Assembly: GCA_041602035.1 (NCBI GenBank)
Contig: JBFIHA010000013.1
Location: 1 to 64,000, forward strand
Source: JAOTVV01 sp041602035
GTDB lineage: Bacteria > Gemmatimonadota > Gemmatimonadetes > Gemmatimonadales > GWC2-71-9
DNA: 64,000 bases
Reading direction: 5' to 3'
Every line of letters starts with the position of its first letter. Position 1 is the stretch's first letter. A program made the position numbers and the translations under genes. Positions 16,694 to 25,782 of this stretch are shown here, one piece after another. The notes beneath the pieces were generated by a model. It was not told where the DNA came from and ran no database searches. It saw nothing but the letters and a program-made list of their open reading frames with translations.

Positions 16694-18702
16694 CACCACC
16701 GCTGCGCTCGGCCATCATCCACGCCCACTTCTACCAGCCGCCGCGCGAGGACCCGTGGCTCGATGAAGTGCCACACCACGTGTCAGCGGCACCCCACCAC
16801 GACTGGAACGAGCGGATCGAGCGCGAGTGCTATCGCGCCGTCGTCGCGGCCCGCGTTGCCACCCCGGACGGCCGAATCGCGAAGATCGTGAACACGCTGC
16901 GAGCGGTGAGCTTCAACGTCGGTCCCACGTTGCTGTCGTGGCTGGCGTCCGAGGCGGGCCCCACCTACGCAGCCATCCTCGAGGCCGACCGCGACAGCTG
17001 CGCGCGGCGTGGGGGCCACGGCAACGCGATGGCGATGCCGTTCCATCACTCCATCCTCCCGCTGGCGTCACGCCGCGACAAGCGGACGGAAGTCCTGTGG
17101 GGTATCGCCGACTTCGAGCATCGGTTCGGCCGGCAGCCGGAGGGAATGTGGCTCCCCGAGACCGCCGTGGATCCAGATACGCTCGACGTGCTGGCCGAAG
17201 CCGGCATTCGCTTCACAGTGGTCGCACCACATCAGGTGCGCGCCGCGCCGCCGAGCGGCCTGCCCGGCCTCTACCGGACACCCACGGGCCGCTCGATCGC
17301 CGTGTTCGTCTACGACGGCTCGACTTCCCACGGCGTGGCCTTCGGTGGCTTGCTTCACGACGCACGTGAGTGGGAGCGCCGCATGGTGGACGGCGCGGAT
17401 CGTCGCCTGGTGGCCATTGCCACCGACGGTGAGACGTACGGTCACCATCACAAGTTCGGCGAAATGGCGCTGGCAGCGGTGCTCGAAGGACTCGAGTACC
17501 GGCCAGACGTGGAGGTCGAGAACTTCGCCTCCTTCCTGGAACGTCATCCGCCGCAGCACGAGGTCGAGCTCGTGGCACCGACGTCGTGGAGTTGCGTGCA
17601 CGGAGTCGAACGATGGCGGGCAGACTGTGGCTGCAAAATGCATCCAGATCGCGTCTCACAGCAGCGATGGCGCTCCATCCTGCGAGAGAGCCTCGACTGG
17701 CTCGCCGAGGAGTTGCACACCGTATTCGAACGAGAAGGTGGCCCGCTCTTCGGAGATCCGTGGAACGCACGCGACGAGTTTGGAGTGGCCGTGGTGAGTG
17801 ATGACCGGACGCGGTGGACGTTCGCCGACGGCCACGTGCGGTCGACCGAACCCGAGCAGCGCAGGCGCGCGGTCGAACTGCTCGAGATGGAACGCAACGC
17901 CCTCAGGATGTTCACGTCCTGTGGGTGGTTCCACGACGACATCGGGGGGATCGAGGCAAGCCAAGTGCTGCGCTATGCCGCGCGGGCTATCGACCTTGCC
18001 GGCACCAGTCACGCTGCTCGGCTTGAGAACGGGCTGCGGCACCGCCTCGCGGCGGCCAGGAGTAACGATCCGACCGTCGGAAGCGGTCGCGACGTGTACG
18101 ACGCGGGGCGCCCGGCGATCCCCGCCGACGCTCGGGTTGCTGCCGGTGGGAATGCCTGCCTTACCGTGGGGATACCCCTCCCCGCAGCCGTCGGGCCGTT
18201 CGACCTGCGGTCCGTGGAGAGCGGAGATCACGGTGTGACTATCGAGGTATCCGACCGGCGCACCGGCACGAGCCGAACGTGGCAGGCCCGCACGACCCGT
18301 CCGAGCACTGGCCGTCTGCACCTGCGGGTCTCCAGTGCCGACCCGGACACCACGTACACGGCCTCGGTCACCGACCTGCCGTTCGACATCCTTCGCACCG
18401 TACGGCCGGCGCTGTACGCCGCCATCGTGCAAACGCACTACCTCGAGGAGGAGCGCCGAGCCCTACTGTCGGGCGCGGACCAGGTGGACGTGGCACGGCG
18501 TGTGTTGATCCGTCTTGTCGACCGTCTGGCGGGCGGCGCTGAGGATTGCAGGCCGCTTCACGACCTACTGGATCTCTTCGACTTGCTCGAACGTCACTAT
18601 CCGTTCGGCGCGCAGACGCAGCTCTACCGGGTGTGGGAAACCGCGGACGGCGATCGACGACGTGCCCTCGGGTCGGTCGCGCATCGCATGGGATTCGCCT
18701 GA
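16690..18702 (+). CDS. GH57 family protein with DUF3536
   Basis: 670 aa from the ATG at 16690, which overlaps the previous stop by 4 nt; the frame is open further upstream but only as a shadow of the branching-enzyme gene. The N-terminal GH57 barrel has the motif-1 stretch IIHAHFYQPPREDP. The probable nucleophile motif is MWLPETAV (Glu about 157) and the acid/base motif is IATDGETYGHHHKFGE (Asp about 246). The C-terminal part is DUF3536-like (a cysteine pair near CVHGVERWRADCGCK, then helical repeats). Both catalytic carboxylates are kept, so a glucan hydrolase or transferase is expected, but the specificity of DUF3536 members is not known to me. It is embedded in the glycogen operon. Confidence 0.88.
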   Translation: MTPPLRSAIIHAHFYQPPREDPWLDEVPHHVSAAPHHDWNERIERECYRAVVAARVATPDGRIAKIVNTLRAVSFNVGPTLLSWLASEAGPTYAAILEADRDSCARRGGHGNAMAMPFHHSILPLASRRDKRTEVLWGIADFEHRFGRQPEGMWLPETAVDPDTLDVLAEAGIRFTVVAPHQVRAAPPSGLPGLYRTPTGRSIAVFVYDGSTSHGVAFGGLLHDAREWERRMVDGADRRLVAIATDGETYGHHHKFGEMALAAVLEGLEYRPDVEVENFASFLERHPPQHEVELVAPTSWSCVHGVERWRADCGCKMHPDRVSQQRWRSILRESLDWLAEELHTVFEREGGPLFGDPWNARDEFGVAVVSDDRTRWTFADGHVRSTEPEQRRRAVELLEMERNALRMFTSCGWFHDDIGGIEASQVLRYAARAIDLAGTSHAARLENGLRHRLAAARSNDPTVGSGRDVYDAGRPAIPADARVAAGGNACLTVGIPLPAAVGPFDLRSVESGDHGVTIEVSDRRTGTSRTWQARTTRPSTGRLHLRVSSADPDTTYTASVTDLPFDILRTVRPALYAAIVQTHYLEEERRALLSGADQVDVARRVLIRLVDRLAGGAEDCRPLHDLLDLFDLLERHYPFGAQTQLYRVWETADGDRRRALGSVAHRMGFA

Positions 18703-18705
18703 GCC

Positions 18706-20628
18706 ATGGAACCGTTGCGCTTCGTGTTTGGCATTCACGTCCACCAGCCGGTAGGGAACTTCGACCACGTGTTCGAGGAGCACGTGCAGGGCGTCTATCT
18801 GCCGTTCCTCACGGCCGTTGCGGACCGAGACTTCACTCCGATCGCGCTCCACGTCTCCGGACCCCTACTCGAGTGGCTGGAGCACCACGACGCGCGCTAT
18901 CTCGATCTCATCGGTCGACTGGCGGCGGACGGCAAACTCGAGTTGCTGCTGGCGGGATTCTACGAGCCAATTCTGATCGCGATTCCCCGTGAGGATCGCC
19001 TGGAACAGATCGGATGGATGCGGGACGCGCTCCGGGTCCGGTTCGGGGTCGACGCCACCGCGCTGTGGCTCACCGAGCGCGTGTGGGAACCGGGGCTGCC
19101 GGCCGACTTGGTGGACGCCGGGGTCGAGTGCGTCCTGGTGGACGATCGGCACTTCCTCGTGACAGGGTTCGAGCGCGACGATCTCCACGCCCCGTACCGC
19201 ACAGATAGTGACGGGCGCACGGTGGTGCTCCTCCCGATCGACGAGCGCCTCCGGTATTTGATCCCGTTCCAGCCCCCGAGCGCTACGGCAGGCTACCTGC
19301 GCGGACTGCGTGACAGCGGGCGACAGCTCTCCGTGTTCGCCGATGACGGCGAGAAGTTCGGCGGCTGGCCGGGGACGAAGGCGTGGGTGTACGAGCGCGG
19401 CTGGCTGGACGCCTTTTTCGACGCCATGGGACGACTGCGGGATGAGCAGGTCGTGCGACTCGTGACCCCCTCGCAAGCGTGGCGTGAGGTGGAGAGCGCC
19501 GGTCTGGCCTACCTCCCCACGGCGTCGTATCGGGAGATGGAAGGCTGGTCGCTCCCACCCCGAGCTGCGACCCGCCTAGAACACGTCGAGCACGAGTGGG
19601 GAAAGGACCGCCTCGCCGGGGGAGACGGCGCCCTGATCCGCGGCGGTCATTGGCGGAACTTCCTGGCCAAGTATCCCGAGTCCAACCGGATGCACAAGAA
19701 GGTGCTGCGGCTCTCGCAGCTGTGTCGCAAACGGGGAAACCCTCCCGGACCCCGACGAGACATCGGTCGCGCGCAGTGCAACGATGCCTACTGGCATGGG
19801 GTGTTTGGGGGCCTGTATCTCCCCCACCTACGCGCAGGCCTCTGGCGGCACCTCGCGCGCGCCGAGGCTCAGCTGCGTGCGGGGGAATCGCTGGCGCACG
19901 AGACGCTCGACCTTCATGGCGACGGGCACGACGAGCTGTGGGTTCACTCCGGATTGTTCTCGGCCGTCGTGAGCCCCAGGCGGGGGGGAGCGATCGAGGA
20001 ATACACGCGCTTTCAGGACGAAGTGAACTACGCCGATACCTTGACGCGTCGTGTCGAGGCCTACCACCGAGAGGTCGCGCACGGCCCGAACTCCGATTCG
20101 GAGACCGACGCGGCGGTGCGCCAGCACGCCGACTCCGAGCAGACACGTCCGCGGCGCGCGATGCCGCCGCGGGACCATCACGACCGGGTCATGCTGGTCG
20201 ATCGGGTGATCGGACACGATCTCGGCGAGGCCGAATACGCCCGAGCTGACTACGTACCGGTCGCGTCGTGGGTAGGATCACCGATGAACATCACCGTGAC
20301 GCATGATGCCGACGCGCTCCTGGTCAGCCTCACGCCAATCGACGACCATCGCCTGATCCGCAAGGAGCTTCAATTTGCGCCCGGCGGGCAGTTGACGGTA
20401 CGCTACACTTGGCGCCCTGAGGCCTTTCCAACCCACTGTTGGTTCGCGCCCGAGATTTCGGTGCCGGCCGATCCATCGCTCGTATGCCGACCGAGCACGA
20501 CCGTGTGGCACTATCCGATCTCAACGGTGGCCAAATCAGAGCGCGGGCTGGAGGAAACTGTCCAGGGACTCTCCTTCACCCCACTGTGGCCCGTGGAACT
20601 CGGCGAGGCATCCTTCACCCTCTTTTGA
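18706..20628 (+). CDS. GH57 4-alpha-glucanotransferase/alpha-amylase-like
   Basis: 640 aa, similar in layout to the archaeal GH57 4-alpha-glucanotransferases. A GH57 barrel comes first (motif 1 FGIHVHQPVGNF, nucleophile motif WLTERVWEP with Glu about 124, acid/base motif FADDGEKFGGW with Asp about 214, close to the E123/D214 pair known in the Thermococcus litoralis enzyme). A central DUF1925-like segment and a C-terminal beta-rich DUF1926-like domain follow (from about 390; LVDRVIGHDLGEAEY). It probably transfers or trims alpha-1,4-glucan segments produced or used by the neighbouring phosphorylase and synthase. Start 3 bp after the previous stop; fourth of five enzyme genes in tandem. Confidence 0.9.
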   Translation: MEPLRFVFGIHVHQPVGNFDHVFEEHVQGVYLPFLTAVADRDFTPIALHVSGPLLEWLEHHDARYLDLIGRLAADGKLELLLAGFYEPILIAIPREDRLEQIGWMRDALRVRFGVDATALWLTERVWEPGLPADLVDAGVECVLVDDRHFLVTGFERDDLHAPYRTDSDGRTVVLLPIDERLRYLIPFQPPSATAGYLRGLRDSGRQLSVFADDGEKFGGWPGTKAWVYERGWLDAFFDAMGRLRDEQVVRLVTPSQAWREVESAGLAYLPTASYREMEGWSLPPRAATRLEHVEHEWGKDRLAGGDGALIRGGHWRNFLAKYPESNRMHKKVLRLSQLCRKRGNPPGPRRDIGRAQCNDAYWHGVFGGLYLPHLRAGLWRHLARAEAQLRAGESLAHETLDLHGDGHDELWVHSGLFSAVVSPRRGGAIEEYTRFQDEVNYADTLTRRVEAYHREVAHGPNSDSETDAAVRQHADSEQTRPRRAMPPRDHHDRVMLVDRVIGHDLGEAEYARADYVPVASWVGSPMNITVTHDADALLVSLTPIDDHRLIRKELQFAPGGQLTVRYTWRPEAFPTHCWFAPEISVPADPSLVCRPSTTVWHYPISTVAKSERGLEETVQGLSFTPLWPVELGEASFTLF

Positions 20629-20636
20629 CAGCCGCC

Positions 20637-21146
20637 ATGGACTGCCCGTATTGCCAGCACCCGATCGGTGTCCACTCGCGCTTTTGCGACGAGTGTGGCA
20701 AACCCGTGGTGACCGAAAACGTGTCCGTTCAGCAGGCCATACTCAGCGGCGAGTTCGACACCGGCGCGTTGGCCCGCCTCCGCAAGGAGAAGCGGCAGCT
20801 CGCGGAGCGACTCAACACGTTGCTCGAAGGCGCCTTGGGCCGCGTGCTCACCGACGACGAGCGGCGCTCTTGGGAGGTGCTCTATACCGAGTGGAAGACG
20901 ATCACCGACGAGCTGACCGCACGGATGAACTATCTCGAAGTCCGGCAGGAGTCGGATCGGCGCCAGGCAGAGCGGCGCCAGGCGGAGCGGCGGAAGGAGT
21001 ATCACGCGCTCGATTTCGGGGACCGCCGGTCGGGCCGCGATCGTCGCGTGGACGAGCGGCGTAGCGGCGTGGATCGACGCAATCCCTTCACCGATCCGGA
21101 TTCCGGTCCCGGGCCCACCCACACTCCGCTGCCCGACGGAGGCTGA
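20637..21146 (+). CDS. Zinc-ribbon protein with coiled coil and Arg-rich repeats
   Basis: 169 aa from the ATG at 20637, 8 bp after the GH57 stop, so probably the last gene of the glycogen operon. The first 20 residues form a zinc ribbon (CPYCQH...CDECGK). A charged helical, probably coiled-coil region follows (about 45-110; RLRKEKRQLAERLNTLLEG). The tail is a run of (D/E)RR repeats: QAERRQAERRKE, DRRSGRDRRVDERRSGVDRR. A very similar Arg-repeat style appears, joined to a C-terminal zinc ribbon, in the protein at 25895-26290. The (D/E)RRSGxDRR motif occurs in many unrelated bacterial regulators; its role is not established. No enzymatic signature is present. Confidence 0.75.
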   Translation: MDCPYCQHPIGVHSRFCDECGKPVVTENVSVQQAILSGEFDTGALARLRKEKRQLAERLNTLLEGALGRVLTDDERRSWEVLYTEWKTITDELTARMNYLEVRQESDRRQAERRQAERRKEYHALDFGDRRSGRDRRVDERRSGVDRRNPFTDPDSGPGPTHTPLPDGG

Positions 21147-21239
21147 CCGCCGAAACACCCTGCCCTTCACCCCCGTAGTGCCTCGAGACGGCGCGACGGT
21201 TCGCGGTCGTCGTGCATCGCTCCTTGAAGAGAGGAGCCT

Positions 21240-23657
21240 GTGACATCTCGGCACGTGACATCGCTTGCGGTGGGACTGGGAAATCGGCTCGCCCGACTCC
21301 AGCGGCACTGGCGTCGCCACCGCAGGTCCATCGTGCTCGGCAGTGTCATTGGGCTACCGCTCGTCCTCGGCACCGCCGTCGTGCTCGAGGCCGCGTTCCG
21401 CGCTCGGATCGACGATTCGAGATTCCACCGTCCGGCCCGGATCTACGCGCGGCCCCTGGTCATCGAGCGGGGCGGCGAGCTCGATCGCACGCGGACCGAG
21501 GCGGCCCTCGACCGGTTGGGGTACCGTCGCACCCGCGCCAGACGGGTTGGCGTGGGCGAGTACGCCGCCGGATCGTGGGAATGGGTGATCGGCCGCCGAC
21601 CGTTTCGCTTTGCCGACCGCCTCGATCCGGGTGGCATCGTCACCGTTCGGCTGGGCTACTGGGGCGAGGTCAGCGACATTCGTGATGCGGATGGCATCCG
21701 GCACGACTACGTGGCACTGGAGCCCGAGATCATCCGCACGTTCGGTGGTCCTTCCCGGGCCGACTGGACTCCGGTCGCGCTGACAGAAGTCCCCCCCTCC
21801 CTCGTGGCGGCCATTCTCACCGTGGAAGATCGGCGCTTCTACGAGCACCACGGTCTCGATGCTCGGAGGATCGTCGGGGCAGCGGTGGCAAACGTCCGGG
21901 CGGGCCGGATCGTTGAAGGTGCCAGCACGCTCACGCAGCAGTTGGCGAAGAACCTGTTTCTCTCCTCACGACGATCGGTGGTGCGCAAGCTGCGCGAAGC
22001 AGCCATGGCGACTGCGCTCGAGCTCCGGTACACCAAGGCTCAGATTCTCGAGGCCTATCTGAACCACGTCTACCTGGGTCAGGACGGCGGACTCGCGATC
22101 CGCGGGGTCGGCCGAGCCGCGCGGTTCTACTTCGACAAGGATGTGAGTCAGCTCGACCTGTCCGAGGCGGCGCTGCTCGCCGCCATCATTCGCGGGCCAA
22201 GTCTCTACTCGCCATTCCGTCAGCCGGAACGTGCCCGTCTGCGCCGCGACCTCGTGCTGCAACTCATGCGCGACCGCGAGGAGATCACCGAACGAGCGTT
22301 TCGCTCGGCGAGCAGCGCGTCGCTCGGCGTGCGACGTCAGCCAGAGTCGGCACCGGAGGCACGGTACTTTGCCGACTATGTCGCCAGCCGACTCGCCACT
22401 GCCCGGGGAGCGCACGTGCTGGAGCGTGGTGTGGCCGTGTTCACCACGCTCGATCCCCGCCTACAACAGCTGGCTGAAACGGTCGTGCGGAACGAGCTGC
22501 GACGCCTGGAACGCCAGTATCCACGACTAGCCAGAAACCCCACACCGCTCCAGGCAGCCCTCGTGGCGACCGACCCGCGCACCGGAGAGATCCTGGCCAT
22601 GGTGGGCGGGCGTGACTACGGCACGTCGCAGTTCAACCGTGCGGTGCTGGCCCAACGGCAGCCCGGCAGCGCGTTCAAGCCGATCGTCGCCCTCGCAGCA
22701 CTCGCCCGGCCCGAGAACGACGGGTGGGACGATCCGACCTTCACCCTGGCCTCCACCCTCCGGGACGAGCCCTTGGCCGTCGAGACACCGGCAGGGGTAT
22801 GGCAGCCGGTGAACTACGACCGCGAGTATCGCGGCTCGCTCACGCTACGGGAGGCGCTCGAGCGGTCACTCAACGTCCCCTTCGCACGCCTCGGCCTGGC
22901 AATCGGTCCGGAGCGGATCGTGCGCACCGCTCGCAAGCTCGGCATCCAGAGTGCGCTCCCGGCGGTCCCGAGCCTCGCCCTCGGGGCGGCAGACGTGACA
23001 CCGCTCGAGATGGCGCGCGCGTTCGGGGTGTTCGCCGCGGGCGGGTATCGTGCTGACCCGCAGCACACGCTGGCCGTGATCGACGAGGATGGGACGGTGC
23101 TCGAGCAACTGACGCCCCGCGGTGAGCGCGTGTTTGACGAGGCGGAGGCGTACCTCGTGACCTCAGCCTTGCGGGGGGCCGTGGAGCGCGGGACCGGGCG
23201 TGGACTCCGCGCGTTGGGCGTGCGTGGGCCCGTGGCCGCCAAATCGGGCACGACGAACGACTTTCGCGACGGGTGGTTCATCGGGTATACGCCGACATTG
23301 GCGGTGGCCGTCTGGGTGGGTTTCGACGACGGACAGAGCATCGGACTCGCCGGATCGCGGGTCGCGATGCCCATCTTCGGTCGATTTCTCGCCGGTGCCA
23401 CGACCGATGTGTCTCGCGATTTCACCATGCCCGATGGACTGGAGATCGTAGAGATCGATGCCGCAACCGGCCTCCGGGCGGGCCCCGGATGCTGGGGGGA
23501 ACCCGAGGTCTTTCTCCGAGGCACCGCACCGACCGCCAGCTGCTCGCCGTATTGGACCGCGTCCCGAGCGGGCCGCTCACAGGATTCGGGGCTCCGCCGC
23601 TACGTCCGCTCGCTCATCCGGGAGCTGTCGCGACGGCTGAGCGGCGAACGCCGGTAA
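21240..23657 (+). CDS. Bifunctional penicillin-binding protein, class A (PBP1b type)
   Basis: 805 aa from a GTG with an AGAGGAG SD. It polymerises lipid II and cross-links peptidoglycan in the periplasm. A basic cytosolic tail (RHWRRHRRS) and a single transmembrane helix (about 35-53) are followed by a UB2H-like regulatory domain (about 60-150; ALDRLGYRR, as in PBP1b). Then comes the GT51 transglycosylase (VEDRRFYEHHG with catalytic Glu about 196; GASTLTQQLAKNLF) and the transpeptidase (SxxK as GSAFKP with Ser about 477, SLNVPF as SxN, and KSGTT). All active-site motifs are present. The UB2H-like region points to PBP1b rather than PBP1a. It lies 93 bp downstream of the glycogen operon, on the same strand. 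Confidence 0.94.
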   Translation: MTSRHVTSLAVGLGNRLARLQRHWRRHRRSIVLGSVIGLPLVLGTAVVLEAAFRARIDDSRFHRPARIYARPLVIERGGELDRTRTEAALDRLGYRRTRARRVGVGEYAAGSWEWVIGRRPFRFADRLDPGGIVTVRLGYWGEVSDIRDADGIRHDYVALEPEIIRTFGGPSRADWTPVALTEVPPSLVAAILTVEDRRFYEHHGLDARRIVGAAVANVRAGRIVEGASTLTQQLAKNLFLSSRRSVVRKLREAAMATALELRYTKAQILEAYLNHVYLGQDGGLAIRGVGRAARFYFDKDVSQLDLSEAALLAAIIRGPSLYSPFRQPERARLRRDLVLQLMRDREEITERAFRSASSASLGVRRQPESAPEARYFADYVASRLATARGAHVLERGVAVFTTLDPRLQQLAETVVRNELRRLERQYPRLARNPTPLQAALVATDPRTGEILAMVGGRDYGTSQFNRAVLAQRQPGSAFKPIVALAALARPENDGWDDPTFTLASTLRDEPLAVETPAGVWQPVNYDREYRGSLTLREALERSLNVPFARLGLAIGPERIVRTARKLGIQSALPAVPSLALGAADVTPLEMARAFGVFAAGGYRADPQHTLAVIDEDGTVLEQLTPRGERVFDEAEAYLVTSALRGAVERGTGRGLRALGVRGPVAAKSGTTNDFRDGWFIGYTPTLAVAVWVGFDDGQSIGLAGSRVAMPIFGRFLAGATTDVSRDFTMPDGLEIVEIDAATGLRAGPGCWGEPEVFLRGTAPTASCSPYWTASRAGRSQDSGLRRYVRSLIRELSRRLSGERR

Positions 23658-23732
23658 TTCTCAGCAGCTGTTGACGGCCCCGCCCCACCGATCGTAATTG
23701 AGCCATCACCCACCGAGAAAGGGCGCCCGGCC

Positions 23733-24368
23733 ATGCGCATCGGACAGTCACTGGGCATCCTTGGAGTCCTCGCCGCGGCCAGCGCTGCGGCCATTCTCCT
23801 GGTCGGCGATCGCGGGCGAAGCCTCCGGCTCGGTCCCTTGGACGGGGCCGAACTCCCGCCGATCCAGCTCGACCGCGTCGCCATAGGGAGCACGGCCCCC
23901 GACTTCAGGCTCCGCGCCCTGGACGGGTCGACGGTTGCCCTGTCCGAGTACCGTGGGGCAAAGAACGTCGTCCTGGTGTTCTACCGCGGGCACTGGTGAC
24001 CCCACTGCGCTGCTCAGCTCGGGAAGCTGAAAGGGCTGCTGACGGAGGAACAACGGGCATCGACGGAGATTCTGGCCGTTTCCGTCGACTCCCCCGCCGA
24101 TCTCCGCAGAATGGTGGACCGCATTTCCGCCGACGACAGCGTGTTGCCCGACTTCCCGTTTCTCACCGATCCGGGCCACCGAGTCATCGATCGCTATGGG
24201 CTGTTCAACCAGGACGATCCGCGCGGCCGGGAAATCACCCATCCTGCCACATTCGTGATCGATCGCGCAGGCGTCGTGCGGTGGCGGTTCGTGGAAGTCG
24301 ACTACAAGATCCGGCCGAGTAACGAGGAAATCCTCGGCGTCCTGGAGCGGCTGCCGCGCGAGCCATGA
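23733..24368 (+). CDS. Thioredoxin-fold peroxiredoxin-like selenoprotein (in-frame UGA, UxxC)
   Basis: 211 residues if the TGA at 23997-23999 is read as selenocysteine (residue 89). A membrane anchor or signal segment (about 6-25) precedes an AhpC/TSA-type thioredoxin fold. The fold shows GSTAPDFRLRALDG, then VVLVFYRGHW, then the TGA, then PHCAAQLGKLKGLL, AVSVDSPADLRR, and a C-terminal THPATFVIDRAGVVRWRFV. Homologues read WCPxC here, so the TGA sits exactly at the first (attacking) Cys, giving UPHC. The frame stays open and fully family-like on both sides. A 6-bp hairpin with a G in the loop begins 15 nt after the TGA. The start is the ATG at 23733 after GAAAGGG. The alternative is a TGC-to-TGA nonsense mutation or sequencing error. 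No sel genes are in the window. Confidence 0.82.
24014..24030 (+). promoter_or_regulatory. Candidate bacterial SECIS hairpin
   Basis: TCAGCT (24014-24019) pairs perfectly with AGCTGA (24025-24030) around the 5-nt loop CGGGA. The loop starts 20 nt after the UGA and has G at its second position. These features agree with the bacterial SECIS rules (short apical loop with a G among its first two bases, about 16-37 nt downstream of UGA), and the hairpin lies within coding sequence as bacterial SECIS elements do. Confidence 0.65.
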
Positions 24369-24453
24369 GCCCAGGCGTGTCAACGGCGTGCAGCCTTGCC
24401 CGCGCCTCGGCTGACGGACAACTTGGGGTTTGACCGTCTTCGTCGGGAAACCC

Positions 24454-24822
24454 ATGAGCGCCTTAGCCGAGAGCTACACGCAGTTGTCCGCTAGGCTTCG
24501 CTCCCTGCTCGAAGCACGCGGGTTCGAGGTGAGCGACGAGCACCACCATGCCGACGCGTCAGGAGCGAAGTGCACGCTGCTCACAAAGGGGGCGGAGTCG
24601 TTCCGTCTGGTGTGGGACGCCGGCCAAAGCACGTTCCGCGTCGACTACTGCCCACGACGCCGCGACCGTTCGTGTCCGGCGTGGCACACCATGGTGGAAA
24701 CCCCGTTTTCCCTTGGGGAGAGGGCGGGCCGGGAGGTCCAAGCCCTCGCTGCACAGATGGAGCAGACCCTGGCGCACCACTTTGCCGCTGCGTCCCTTTC
24801 GGAGACCTCCGACGGCGCGTGA
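24454..24822 (+). CDS. Small hypothetical protein
   Basis: About 122 aa from the ATG at 24454; a TTG 24 nt upstream is also in frame. No family is recognised. Residues 1-30 form an amphipathic helix (LAESYTQLSARLRSLLEARGF), then come predicted beta strands (AKCTLLTKGAESFRLVWDAGQSTFRVDYC) and a C-terminal helix. Four cysteines or histidine clusters (DEHHHAD, CPRRRDRSC) might bind metal, but no standard motif is present. It sits on the same strand 85 bp after the selenoprotein candidate and before the lipoprotein promoter. Base composition is like that of its neighbours. Confidence 0.55.
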   Translation: MSALAESYTQLSARLRSLLEARGFEVSDEHHHADASGAKCTLLTKGAESFRLVWDAGQSTFRVDYCPRRRDRSCPAWHTMVETPFSLGERAGREVQALAAQMEQTLAHHFAAASLSETSDGA

Positions 24823-24882
24823 TGCAGGTCATGCCGGAGTCGTGACCAACATCACAAGTCCTTTATTTGCAACAACTTACGC

Positions 24883-24911
24883 TTGACAACTCTGCCCGAG
24901 GCCCTTAACAT
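24883..24911 (+). promoter_or_regulatory. Strong sigma70-type promoter
   Basis: A consensus -35 TTGACA at 24883-24888 and a -10 TAACAT at 24906-24911 are separated by an optimal 17 bp, in a locally AT-rich stretch. The start codon of the lipoprotein gene is at 24997, implying a leader of about 80 nt. A terminator follows the gene, giving a self-contained single-gene unit. Confidence 0.7.
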
Positions 24912-24996
24912 CCGGGGTAGGCAGACGTCTGACGTTCACGCGCCCCGGCGGTGTCCGCCCCGCGGCACGAACGTCCTTCAGCTCAAGGAGTGGGCA

Positions 24997-25746
24997 ATGC
25001 GGTTCAATCGAGGATGGAGAGGGCTGGCGCTCCTGGCCGGGCTGTCCCTGGCAGTCGCTTGTAGCGACACCGGGGCGCCGTCGGCCGAAGAGGAAGCCCA
25101 GATCACGCAGGACGTGATGGCCTACGCGGCCGATGTCACGTCGGACGACGTCATCATGATGACCCTGCTCGCCGACGGGGTGTTAGGGTCGGCACCGTCC
25201 GCGGCACCGCCGTTCGACGGAAACGTCAGCTATTCGCGGTCGGTCACCTTCTACGACGAGAATGACGGCGTCCAAGATGCCTACGATCCGTTGCTCACGG
25301 CCAAGGTGAACATGGTCGTGGACTTCGAGGGCTCGCGCAGCTGGACCGGCGATCGCGGGACCATGTCGGTTACCGTGGCCCGCCACCGCGACGTCACCGT
25401 TTCCAATCTGCTTGGTGAAGAAACCGAGCGAATCTGGGACGGCGCGGGGAACTCGGACGTGAATCGCGTGCGACAGTCGGACGAGTTCGGTGAGCGCGTG
25501 TACGACTTCTCGGCCAGCACCGCCGTTGCGGCCGTAGTGATCCCGGTCCCGCGTGGAAGCGGATGGCCCCTCTCGGGCTCCATCACCCGACACGTGACCG
25601 TCGAGATCGTGTCCGGCCTGGGCGATATGATGACACGCTCGCGCACCGTCATGGTCGAGTTCAACGGAACCCAGTTCGTACCCATTACGATCAACGATCT
25701 GACCTGCACGCTGGACCTAGCGATGCGGTCGGTGAGCTGTGACTGA
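24997..25746 (+). CDS. Hypothetical lipoprotein
   Basis: 249 aa from the ATG at 24997 with SD AAGGAG 6 bp upstream. The lipoprotein signal (MRFNRGWRGLALLAGLSLAVAC) has a lipobox ending at Cys 22. The mature part begins with an acidic helix (AEEEAQITQDVMAYAADVTSDDV) followed by a beta-rich region (VSYSRSVTFYDENDG, RHRDVTVSNLLG, ITRHVTVEIVSG) suggestive of a small beta domain facing the periplasm or outer membrane. It is not recognised as any named family. A near-consensus promoter upstream and an intrinsic terminator downstream suggest strong, independent expression, so this could be an abundant envelope protein. Confidence 0.75.
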   Translation: MRFNRGWRGLALLAGLSLAVACSDTGAPSAEEEAQITQDVMAYAADVTSDDVIMMTLLADGVLGSAPSAAPPFDGNVSYSRSVTFYDENDGVQDAYDPLLTAKVNMVVDFEGSRSWTGDRGTMSVTVARHRDVTVSNLLGEETERIWDGAGNSDVNRVRQSDEFGERVYDFSASTAVAAVVIPVPRGSGWPLSGSITRHVTVEIVSGLGDMMTRSRTVMVEFNGTQFVPITINDLTCTLDLAMRSVSCD

Positions 25747-25782
25747 CGCGACATAGTGGCGCGGCACACGGCACCGTGATGG

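Noticed and set aside
23997..23999. In-frame TGA taken as proof of a pseudogene
   Set aside because: It falls exactly at the active-site Cys column, the rest of the protein is intact, and a SECIS-like hairpin follows. Recoding is more likely than decay, though a sequencing error remains possible.
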